This document shows, piece after piece, positions 1 to 4,569 of a stretch of 6,493 nucleotides of DNA; position 1 is the first letter of the stretch; each line of letters opens with the position of its first letter. Source of the stretch: Gemmatimonadota bacterium (GTDB taxonomy: Bacteria > Gemmatimonadota > Gemmatimonadetes > Gemmatimonadales > GWC2-71-9); NCBI GenBank assembly GCA_003221075.1, contig QHUF01000030.1:1-6493 (forward strand). The letters run 5' to 3'. The position numbers and the translations under genes were made by a program. The notes beneath the pieces were generated by a model. The model was not told where the DNA came from, searched no databases, and saw only the letters and a list, made by a program, of their open reading frames with translations.

Positions 1-1
1 G

Positions 2-148
2 CCCCTCACGGCCGATCAGATTCGGTATCTTGATTTCGTGGGCAACAGCAACGGCAGTTTCGATATCGGCGATTTCCTGGCGTGGGTCAAAGTGACGGGT
101 GCACCGTCGAGCGCGGCGGCGCTGCAGCGGAAAGGAGGCCCGCGATGA
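2..148 (+). CDS. C-terminus of a secreted protein with a dockerin/EF-hand-like module (5' end outside window)
   Basis: Only the last 48 codons are present, read in frame from base 2 to a TGA at 146-148. The peptide begins PLTADQIRYLDFVGN and carries the stretch GNSNGSFDIGDFLAWV (residues 14-29 of the visible part). This resembles the calcium-loop half of a dockerin or EF-hand: N15, N17, G18, D21 and D24 fall where a D-x-N-x-D-G-x-x-D-x-x-D loop needs them, although the first loop position is Val (V13). From general knowledge, modules of this kind end many secreted proteases and surface proteins in Gemmatimonadota and related phyla. The catalytic part, if any, lies upstream and cannot be identified. 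After the module come about 19 residues rich in Ala and basic residues. The stop overlaps the start of the next gene by four bases (ATGA at 145-148), so the two are probably co-translated. The reading frame is secure; the module call is moderately so. Confidence 0.7.
   Translation, partial: PLTADQIRYLDFVGNSNGSFDIGDFLAWVKVTGAPSSAAALQRKGGPR
131..138 (+). promoter_or_regulatory. Strong ribosome binding site fixing the lipoprotein start
   Basis: AAAGGAGG ends six bases before the ATG at 145. It decides in favour of this start over the in-frame GTG at 82, which would add 21 residues and bury the signal peptide. It lies inside the end of the upstream coding region, so the small gene has its own efficient initiation site as well as coupling through ATGA. 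Confidence 0.8.
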
Positions 149-549
149 AACGACTCTTCACGGCCGTGCTGCTCGCCGGCCTGATCGGTGTGGGTCTGAG
201 CTGTGGGGGAGACGGGCTGACGATGTCGGGGCCGGGCGAGCTGAAGGTACGGCTGATCTCGCCCAATTCGGGACTCGACTCCGCCATCGTGTTCACCATC
301 ACGGGCCCCGCCGCGCTGACCAGCGCCGTTGCGGCGCCCGGCCTGCGGTTGTTTCAGCAACCGGTCGGCGGAACGTCCACACGATTCGCGTTAATCGGGC
401 AGCTTAACAACGGCGCGACGATCCTGACGATCGGCGTGCAGGACCTCGGTGCCCTGAGCCAATACAGCGGCTCGATCACCGGTGTCGCGGTTCCCAGCTA
501 CGCGCTGCGCGTCCTTCCCGGCGGCTACGCCCTCGCGGTGCTGCGCTAG
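145..549 (+). CDS. Small predicted lipoprotein, partner gene of the upstream dockerin-like protein
   Basis: This 134-residue protein begins MKRLF, followed by a hydrophobic stretch and GVGLSC with a candidate lipidated Cys at residue 20. The lipobox is slightly atypical, with Gly at -3, Leu at -2 and Ser at -1. A flexible GGDG segment follows, then about 100 residues of alternating hydrophobic and polar pattern that look like an all-beta domain: ELKVRLISP at 32-40, SAIVFTITGP at 46-55, RFALIGQL at 80-87, ATILTIGVQD at 91-100 and YALAVLR at the end. I do not recognise a named family with certainty. The layout loosely resembles a cohesin-like beta-sandwich, which would suit a protein encoded directly after a dockerin-like C-terminus, but this is inference from position and pattern only. 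It would act at the cell surface or periplasmic face of a membrane. Its stop codon shares the palindrome CTAG (546-549) with the stop of the converging regulator gene. Confidence 0.8.
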   Translation: MKRLFTAVLLAGLIGVGLSCGGDGLTMSGPGELKVRLISPNSGLDSAIVFTITGPAALTSAVAAPGLRLFQQPVGGTSTRFALIGQLNNGATILTIGVQDLGALSQYSGSITGVAVPSYALRVLPGGYALAVLR

Positions 550-908
550 TCGCCGGCCTGCTCCACCGCCTCGGGCGTATCCCAGGCGCGCGCCAGATTC
601 TCTTCCAACCGCCGGCGCAGGTCGTGATACCCCGCCAGCAATCGGCGGCACTCGTCGGTCAGCGTCGTGGCGCCGCCACCGGGTCCACCGGCGCGCGACA
701 CGACCATCGGCCGGCCCAGTGCCTGTTCCATGTTTTGAATGGCACTCCACGCCGTGCGGTAGCTGATGCCTGCCTCGGATGCGGCGTCTTTGATCGAGCG
801 CACGCGATCCACCGCATCCAGCAACCGCGCTTCGCGATCGCCGATGACGGACACTCCGCGCTTGGTCAAGGTGACGAACGCGCGCGGAACCAACTCCGGG
901 AAGAGCAT
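546..908 (-). CDS. ModE-type winged-HTH transcriptional regulator (DNA-binding domain only)
   Basis: This 120-residue protein matches the N-terminal LysR-like DNA-binding domain of ModE, the molybdate-responsive repressor. Residues 24-48 (GDREARLLDAVDRVRSIKDA onward) form the first helices. SEAGISYRTAWSAIQNMEQALG (44-65) is the helix-turn-helix with the typical SYRxAW recognition-helix start. RAGGPGGGATTLTDE (72-86) is the wing with the family's GGxGGGxxxLT pattern. The C-terminus (88-105) is a charged helix likely used for dimerisation. The molybdate-binding MOP/TOBE repeats of full-length ModE (about 260 residues) are absent, so any ligand sensing would need another protein or another ligand. 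The start at 908 has an AGGAGGT site only three bases away that overlaps the stop of the upstream tupA-like gene. That indicates a two-gene operon with translational coupling and a role in regulating oxyanion uptake. Confidence 0.85.
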   Translation of the reverse strand: MLFPELVPRAFVTLTKRGVSVIGDREARLLDAVDRVRSIKDAASEAGISYRTAWSAIQNMEQALGRPMVVSRAGGPGGGATTLTDECRRLLAGYHDLRRRLEENLARAWDTPEAVEQAGD

Positions 909-911
909 GCG

Positions 912-918
912 ACCTCCT
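912..918 (-). promoter_or_regulatory. Ribosome binding site merged with the stop codon of the upstream gene
   Basis: On the minus strand the sequence reads TAGGAGGTCGCATG. TAG (919-917) ends the tupA-like gene, AGGAGGT (918-912) is the Shine-Dalgarno sequence, and ATG at 908 starts the ModE-like regulator. The compact arrangement fixes the regulator's start and suggests that ribosomes finishing the first gene reinitiate on the second. Confidence 0.75.
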
Positions 919-1744
919 ACTGTCCGGCGGCCGCGACCGGCAGGGCACACTCGCCGTCGAGTGGCTCGAATGCCGCCGCGCCGCCAGGCAAGCGTACCGC
1001 GAGCAGGCGGGGGCGCCAATCTGACATCGCCCAGCTGCTGAACTGCATCGCGGCATTGTCCGGTGACGCCGAACGAATCACGTACAGCGTGTATGGGTTA
1101 CCGAGCACAGTGTCGGCAATGAAGAGCAGACGTAGATCGATGCCCGTTAACCGCGTAAACGTCGGCACGTCGGCGAGCGCGTACGCGGCGCGCTCGTCGG
1201 CAATGCGCAGTGTGGCTGCCTGATCCCCACCGGCTTGCACGTACCAGGTGTTTCCCGGAGCGTCGGGCCTGACGGCCGCCGACTTCCAGAGTGACAGTTC
1301 CTTGATGTGGGTGCCGGACGAATCCGCGCGCGATACAAAGGCAGCGCGTGCGTTGGCGATCCGACGAAATGCTTCCGCCGCGGTGGCGGCCGCCGCCACG
1401 TGCGCGGGATCCGCGGGCGGTCCCACAATCGCAAAACGACTCACGACAAAGGGACACCGGAGCGCCGCGTGTCCTGGATCGATCAGCAGCCGCTGCTCGA
1501 GCGTGGGCGCATGCGTGATGACGACGTCCAGATCACCGGCCGCAGCGGCGTGCAGGATCGTGCCTGACGCGCCGACGACGACGCGCACTGGAATCGCCGG
1601 ATGCAGCGAATCGAGCAACGCCAGCGCTCCCGATTGTTCGACGGTCGTCGTCGTGCCGAGGCGCAGCGCGGCGACCTGCGTGCCACGCGTGCAGGCCGCC
1701 TGCGTCACGCAGACGAGAGCCAGTACGAGAGGGTGTCGCCTCAT
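917..1744 (-). CDS. tupA: TupA-like tungstate/molybdate ABC transporter substrate-binding lipoprotein
   Basis: This 275-residue protein is the solute-binding component of a tungstate (or molybdate) importer. The start at 1744 gives a lipoprotein signal: MRRHPLVLALVCVTQAAC with candidate lipidated C18. The mature part shows TupA family landmarks in order: LRLGTTTTVEQSG (27-39, the TTT-S oxyanion-binding region near the N-terminus), VVVGASGTILHAAAAGDLDVVITHAP (55-80), FVVSRFAIVGPPADP (99-113), FVSRADSSGTHIKELSLW (136-153, a conserved S-D-SGT-E-LW block), TWYVQAGGDQAATLRIADERAAY (166-188) and the NPY of LGNPYTL (214-220). The length is normal for the family. In classical loci tupA is followed by the permease tupB and the ATPase tupC. 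Here the next gene is a ModE-like regulator, and the 5' side is intergenic followed by a tRNA, so transport partners would have to be elsewhere. No strong Shine-Dalgarno precedes the ATG. A longer start at 1819 would put basic residues ahead of the lipobox signal and is unlikely. Tungstate versus molybdate preference cannot be decided from the sequence. Confidence 0.85.
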   Translation of the reverse strand: MRRHPLVLALVCVTQAACTRGTQVAALRLGTTTTVEQSGALALLDSLHPAIPVRVVVGASGTILHAAAAGDLDVVITHAPTLEQRLLIDPGHAALRCPFVVSRFAIVGPPADPAHVAAAATAAEAFRRIANARAAFVSRADSSGTHIKELSLWKSAAVRPDAPGNTWYVQAGGDQAATLRIADERAAYALADVPTFTRLTGIDLRLLFIADTVLGNPYTLYVIRSASPDNAAMQFSSWAMSDWRPRLLAVRLPGGAAAFEPLDGECALPVAAAGQ

Positions 1745-1848
1745 GTCGCCATTTCGTCTTTGCGGTATGCCCGAGCGGCGAAATCGTTCCAGTCGAGCGT
1801 GAATGTGGCAGGCGTGCAACGCGGAGCTAATTCCTCGTCAACGTGGCT

Positions 1849-1863
1849 GCCCGTCAGGCGGGC
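1849..1863. repeat. Short inverted repeat in the tupA-like/tRNA intergenic region
   Basis: GCCCG at 1849-1853 and CGGGC at 1859-1863 form a perfect 5-bp stem with a 5-base loop. It lies about 105 bp upstream of the tupA-like start and 70 bp before the tRNA. It is too short and lacks a T-tract in either direction, so it is not a convincing terminator. An operator role is possible but unproven. A second tiny palindrome, GTAGTCTAC, is at 1872-1880. Confidence 0.3.
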
Positions 1864-1900
1864 GATTGTTTGTAGTCTACCCGTCCACCCGTCGTGTACC

Positions 1901-1906
1901 TATTTT
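1901..1906 (+). promoter_or_regulatory. Possible -10 element of the tRNA-Ala promoter
   Basis: TATTTT matches the TANNNT core of a sigma-70 -10 box and would give a transcript start about 20 bases before the mature tRNA. The only TTG-containing -35 candidate, TTGTAG at 1870-1875, is 25 bases upstream, which is too far. The call is therefore tentative. Confidence 0.25.
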
Positions 1907-1932
1907 CGTTGCGGGGTCGCGCGGGGGCGCGG

Positions 1933-2005
1933 GGGGCGGTAGCTCAGTTGGGAGAGCACCTGGTTTGCAACCAGGGGGTCGTGGGTTCGAATCCCATCCG
2001 CTCCA
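1933..2005 (+). tRNA. tRNA-Ala (anticodon TGC)
   Basis: The 73-base gene folds into a complete cloverleaf. The acceptor stem GGGGCGG (1933-1939) pairs with CCGCTCC (1998-2004), followed by discriminator A at 2005. The D stem GCTC/GAGC encloses AGTTGGGA. The anticodon stem CCTGG/CCAGG holds the loop TTTGCAA, giving anticodon TGC, which reads GCA. The variable loop is five bases, and the T arm is GTGGG-TTCGAAT-CCCAT. The third acceptor pair is G3:U70, the defining identity element for alanyl-tRNA synthetase, which confirms alanine independently of the anticodon. CCA is not encoded (TGC follows), so it must be added by a nucleotidyltransferase. The gene stands alone; tRNA-Ala(TGC) is often found in rRNA operon spacers, but there is no rRNA in this window. 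A very G-rich run directly precedes position 1. Confidence 0.97.
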
Positions 2006-2111
2006 TGCAACTCGCTAGTCACAGAGTTTGCTGCGTACGTCGCGTCGGTTTCCTCGCCGCCGTGCTCGATCATTTCGCTCCCATTCAGTCCATCCTGGCT
2101 TCGGAGACCCC

Positions 2112-2711
2112 ATGATCACTGGCTTGCTGATACCGGCCGTCATACTCGCACAGGCACAGCAACCTGCAACGCCGCTGCGGATCGCGGCGAGCACCCTCGC
2201 GTCAGTCGAAGTGCATCTCAACGCGCGCCGCATTGGTAATCAGTGGTACGAAGAAGACGCGAGCCTGTCCGGCCCGTCGCGTATCGCCATCTCGTACGGC
2301 CAACCGCACGCCCGCGGCCGCAAGGTCGAAGGCGGCCTGATCCCGATTGATACGGTCTGGCGCTTCGGGGCCAACATGGCGACGACGCTCCACACCGATC
2401 TCAACATCACCCTCGGCGACCTGAAGCTGCCGCAGGGCGACTACTCGCTCTTCATCCTCTACACGCGAACGGGTTACTCGCTGATCGTGAATCGCGGCAC
2501 GGGGCAGTGGGGTACTGATCACGATGTCTCCAAGGACATCGGGCGTGTCGCACTCGCCAGCCGCACCATGGCGGAACCGGAACCGGCGCTGTCGATTTAT
2601 CTGGTCCCGGATTCACCGGACCCCAAAACCGGCTATGCCGCGCTCCGCGGCGCGCTGCGGATCAAATGGGGCAGCACGGAATTGACCACCATGTGGCGAG
2701 TCGACCAATGA
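2112..2711 (+). CDS. Exported DUF2911 family protein
   Basis: The 199-residue product starts with a short hydrophobic leader, MITGLLIPAVILAQAQQ, with a likely signal peptidase site after AQA (residue 15). The leader lacks the usual basic N-terminus. The mature part is a typical DUF2911 domain: SYGQPHARGRKVEGGLIP (61-78) followed by TVWRFGANMATTL (81-93), then LGDLKLPQGDYSLFILY (101-117) and LIVN (124-127). The family is widespread in Bacteroidetes and Gemmatimonadota and usually carries an N-terminal export signal. Its biochemical role is unknown, so I assign none. A GGAG at 2103-2106 lies five bases before the ATG. An in-frame TTG at 2028 would give an arginine-rich extension in front of the leader and is less likely. 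The stop overlaps the start of the following DinB-like gene by ATGA at 2708-2711, so this is the first gene of a three-gene operon. Confidence 0.85.
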   Translation: MITGLLIPAVILAQAQQPATPLRIAASTLASVEVHLNARRIGNQWYEEDASLSGPSRIAISYGQPHARGRKVEGGLIPIDTVWRFGANMATTLHTDLNITLGDLKLPQGDYSLFILYTRTGYSLIVNRGTGQWGTDHDVSKDIGRVALASRTMAEPEPALSIYLVPDSPDPKTGYAALRGALRIKWGSTELTTMWRVDQ

Positions 2712-3235
2712 CCGACGAGCGGTATCCGATCGGCAAATTCACGCCCGTCAGCGCTCTCACGACGGCCGAGCGGATCGCAGCGATCGAGCAGATAACCGCT
2801 GCACCGGCGAACTTCCGGCGCGCGGTGGCGGGGCTCAATGACACGCAGCTGGATACGCCCTACCGCACGGGCGGATGGACGGTCCGCCAGGTGGCGCATC
2901 ATCTCCCGGACAGCCACATGAACGCGTATATGCGGTTCAAGTGGGGGCTCACGGAGCAGAGTCCGGCGATCAAGACCTACGAGGAGAAGGATTGGGCGAA
3001 GACGCCGGAGATGCGCGCCGCGATCGCCATGTCGCTCGATCTGCTGACGGCGCTGCACCAGCGTTGGGTCACGCTGCTGCGCGGAATGTCACCGGCCGAT
3101 TTCGCCCGCACGATCAAACACCCCGAATGGGGGACGCCGTCGCTCGACGCGATGCTGGCGCTGTACGCCTGGCACGGCCGCCATCACACCGCGCACGTCA
3201 CGTCACTGCGGCAACGAATGGGTTGGGGCGATTGA
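2708..3235 (+). CDS. YfiT/BstA-like DinB-fold metal-dependent protein (putative thiol S-transferase or hydrolase)
   Basis: The 175-residue protein matches the YfiT branch of the DinB superfamily almost end to end. YPIGKF opens the protein (6-11), QLDTPYRTGGWTVRQVAHHLPDSHMN follows at 47-72, then RFKWGLTE (76-83), and ALYAWHGRHHTAHVTSL near the end (151-167). The histidines H64/H65, H156, H159/H160 and H163 sit in the positions that supply the three-histidine metal site of this four-helix-bundle family. Bacillus members include YfiT, a nickel-binding protein, and the bacillithiol transferase BstA, which conjugates bacillithiol to electrophiles. Whether this organism makes bacillithiol cannot be seen here, so the substrate is unknown. 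It should be cytoplasmic, with no signal or membrane segment. It overlaps its upstream neighbour by four bases and its downstream neighbour by one, and has no strong Shine-Dalgarno of its own, which points to translational coupling. Confidence 0.85.
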   Translation: MTDERYPIGKFTPVSALTTAERIAAIEQITAAPANFRRAVAGLNDTQLDTPYRTGGWTVRQVAHHLPDSHMNAYMRFKWGLTEQSPAIKTYEEKDWAKTPEMRAAIAMSLDLLTALHQRWVTLLRGMSPADFARTIKHPEWGTPSLDAMLALYAWHGRHHTAHVTSLRQRMGWGD

Positions 3236-3480
3236 TGGTCGACTTCGCCGATGACGATCTCGACGAGGAGTTTCCACTCGGCGACGGAACGGCCGACACC
3301 GAAGGGGTCGTGGTGTGCCCGTACTGCGGCGAGCCGAACGAAATCGCCATCGATGCGGGCGGAGGGGCGTATCAGGATTACGTCGAGGATTGCCAGGTCT
3401 GCTGCCGCCCGTGGCGCGTCACCGTTGCGTACGACGATGGCGGAAATGCGGAGATCTCAGCCTTGCCGCTCGATGAATGA
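3235..3480 (+). CDS. CPXCG-motif small cysteine-rich (zinc-ribbon-like) protein
   Basis: The 81-residue acidic protein begins MVDFADDDLDEEFPLGDG. It has two cysteine knuckles, CPYCG at 28-32 and CQVC with an extra Cys at 53-57, then a short beta-rich tail (WRVTVAYDDGG, residues 60-70). The paired CxxC motifs and the length match the CPXCG-motif cysteine-rich family (a zinc-ribbon-like fold of unknown function). The family usually has around 60-70 residues, so the acidic N-terminus is a modest extension. The start codon overlaps the previous stop as TGATG (3233-3237), placing it last in the DUF2911 and DinB-like operon. Metal binding, probably zinc, is inferred from the cysteines. No partner or reaction can be named. 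Confidence 0.85.
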   Translation: MVDFADDDLDEEFPLGDGTADTEGVVVCPYCGEPNEIAIDAGGGAYQDYVEDCQVCCRPWRVTVAYDDGGNAEISALPLDE

Positions 3481-3557
3481 ATCCTGCCCATTTCTGATGT
3501 GATGTCTGTCTCAGTCCGAAGATCTAATTCCAACGATTCTCGCCCGTGTGGCCGAGC

Positions 3558-3563
3558 TACATT
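3558..3563 (+). promoter_or_regulatory. Possible -10 element close to the response regulator start
   Basis: TACATT fits the TANNNT -10 core and ends ten bases before the ATG at 3574. If used, the transcript would start only a few bases before the start codon, giving a near-leaderless mRNA. That would fit the absence of a Shine-Dalgarno sequence there. The -35 region (about GATTCT) is poor, so this is tentative. Confidence 0.25.
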
Positions 3564-3573
3564 ACTGTCACCC

Positions 3574-3948
3574 ATGGCTTCAATCTTGTTGGTCGACGAT
3601 GACATGGACACTCGCCTGGTCCTCCGGGATTTCCTGACCGAGGCCGGGTTTGTCGTGCATACAGCTCGCGACGGTCAGCATGCGCTGCGTACCCTCGAGA
3701 AGATGGATCCGCCCGATTTGATCCTGCTCGACTACAAGATGCCCGTGATGGACGGGAAGCAGTTTCTCGGTGCCCAGCGAAAAATTCCACGGCTCCAGGG
3801 GATTCCGGTCGTCATCCTCTCGGCGGCAACGCGGGAATGGTCGGGCGCGCACCTCGAGGTCGAAGAGGTGTTGTCAAAGCCTGTCGACCTCGAGGTGCTG
3901 TTGGAGACGGTGAACCGGATCTTCGCCAATCGGCTATCTCGGCTATAG
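3574..3948 (+). CDS. Single-domain response regulator (CheY-like receiver)
   Basis: The 124-residue protein is one complete receiver domain with no output domain. ILLVDDD (4-10) supplies the acidic metal-binding residues D8-D10. LILLDYKMPVMDG (49-61) contains the phospho-accepting D53. VVILSAA (79-85) has the switch serine S83, and the SKP motif (101-103) gives the conserved K102. It would accept phosphate from a histidine kinase and act through protein contacts rather than by binding DNA. No kinase is encoded in this window, so its partner is unknown. The start at 3574 gives the standard length; an in-frame ATG at 3499 would add 25 non-conserved residues. Neither start has a clear Shine-Dalgarno sequence. 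The 3' end overlaps the converging SOD remnant by six bases (3943-3948). Confidence 0.9.
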   Translation: MASILLVDDDMDTRLVLRDFLTEAGFVVHTARDGQHALRTLEKMDPPDLILLDYKMPVMDGKQFLGAQRKIPRLQGIPVVILSAATREWSGAHLEVEEVLSKPVDLEVLLETVNRIFANRLSRL

Positions 3949-4460
3949 TGCCGCGGCGTAGCGCCGCGCGACTTCCTCCCAGTTCACCACGTTCCACCAT
4001 GCCGTCACGTAGTCCGGCCGGCGGTTCTGGTATTTGAGGTAGTAGGCGTGCTCCCACACGTCGACGCCGAGAATCGGAACTTTGCTCTCCATGAGGTGAT
4101 GGCGTCAGCGAGTTTGCCGGTCGGTTGGCCGCCGCCGCCTTTGCCAGCTGGGGCCATAATCGTCCAGAACAGCGAGTGATTGTGATGTCCACCGCCGTTG
4201 TTGCGAACGGTCGTGCGAATGTCCTCCGGGACTGAATTAATGCCCCGCAGCAGCTCTTCCACGCTCTTGTCGAGCAGCTCGGGATGTTTGTTCAGTGCGT
4301 TGTTGAGGTTGGTGATGTAGGCCTGGTGATGCTTGCCGTGGTGGATCTGCATCGTCTGCGCGTCGATGTGCGGCTCGAGGGCCGCGAAATCGTACGGCAG
4401 CGGCGGAAGTACGTGTCGCGTCTCGGGCGTAGCCGTGCGTTGTTCTTTTACCTGTGCCAT
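3943..4460 (-). pseudogene. sodA: Fe/Mn superoxide dismutase gene broken by an internal frameshifting deletion
   Basis: The N-terminal part reads from ATG at 4460 as a clear Fe/Mn SOD: LPPLPYDFAALEPHIDAQT, then MQIHHGKHHQAYITNLN with ligand H40, and NNGGGHHNHSLFW with ligand H95 (E. coli MnSOD H26 and H81 equivalents). After KLADAIT (residues 116-122) the frame turns to nonsense and stops at 4005. In another frame from about 4095 the true C-terminus resumes: LMESKVPILG, then DVWEHAYYLKYQNRRPDYV with the last two ligands (Asp and His), then WWNVVNWEEVARRY, ending in TAG at 3943-3945. Comparison with typical SODs shows that about 46-47 residues are missing between these parts, including the RFGSGWAWL region. 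The remaining length, 518 bases, is not divisible by three, so the loss is about 139-142 bp and of length 1 modulo 3. All four metal ligands are still encoded, but not in one frame. Mn or Fe type is undecided. The enzyme would normally convert superoxide to peroxide and oxygen. The junction could be a real mutation or an assembly error. Confidence 0.9.
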
Positions 4461-4477
4461 CGCTATGATCCTGAGAA

Positions 4478-4492
4478 GTTTGGTTTTCAAAC
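4478..4492. repeat. Inverted repeat in the SOD/PuuD-like divergent intergenic region
   Basis: GTTTG (4478-4482) and CAAAC (4488-4492) form a 5-bp stem around GTTTT, in an AT-richer patch just upstream of the SOD start. It may be part of an operator or promoter for the divergently transcribed SOD gene. It is short, and no known operator consensus is matched. Confidence 0.25.
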
Positions 4493-4520
4493 CCCGCATT
4501 GCGCGGCACGGTTCCCTCCA

Positions 4521-4526
4521 TATCTT
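4521..4526 (+). promoter_or_regulatory. Possible -10 element for the PuuD-like operon
   Basis: TATCTT matches four of the six bases of the -10 consensus. TTGCGC at 4499-4504 is a weak -35 candidate at a 16-base spacing. This would leave a leader of about 37 bases ahead of the GTG at 4570. It is tentative. Confidence 0.25.
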
Positions 4527-4559
4527 GGCTCCGCGGACGTGCTGTCCACTCCCACATCC

Positions 4560-4564
4560 GGAGG
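4560..4564 (+). promoter_or_regulatory. Ribosome binding site that selects the GTG start of the PuuD-like gene
   Basis: GGAGG ends five bases before GTG at 4570. The open frame extends further upstream to 4333, but that part runs antisense to the SOD coding region and lacks any family similarity. The site therefore decides the start. Confidence 0.75.
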
Positions 4565-4569
4565 CGCTC

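Noticed and set aside
624..1223. Long plus-strand open frame opposite the ModE-like and tupA-like genes
   Set aside because: It is antisense to two well-supported conserved genes, has low-complexity Arg/Ala-rich composition and no recognisable domain. GC-rich DNA gives such frames by chance.
1248..1802. Plus-strand open frame opposite the tupA-like gene
   Set aside because: It is antisense to the conserved TupA domains and shows no ribosome site or family motif.
1849..1880. Hairpin GCCCG/CGGGC as an intrinsic terminator
   Set aside because: The stem is only five pairs and no uninterrupted T-run follows on either strand.
2028..2111. TTG start giving an arginine-rich N-terminal extension of the DUF2911 protein
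   Set aside because: It would put 28 basic residues before an export leader and has no good ribosome site. ATG 2112 with GGAG five bases upstream is simpler.
3943..4460. Programmed frameshift or intron in the SOD gene
   Set aside because: About 46 conserved residues are absent rather than merely out of frame, and there is no inserted sequence or slippery site. A deletion explains the data better.
4333..4569. Upstream extension of the PuuD-like reading frame to an ATG at 4333
   Set aside because: The extension lies antisense to the SOD coding region, and a good GGAGG site sits before GTG 4570, which starts exactly at the conserved domain.
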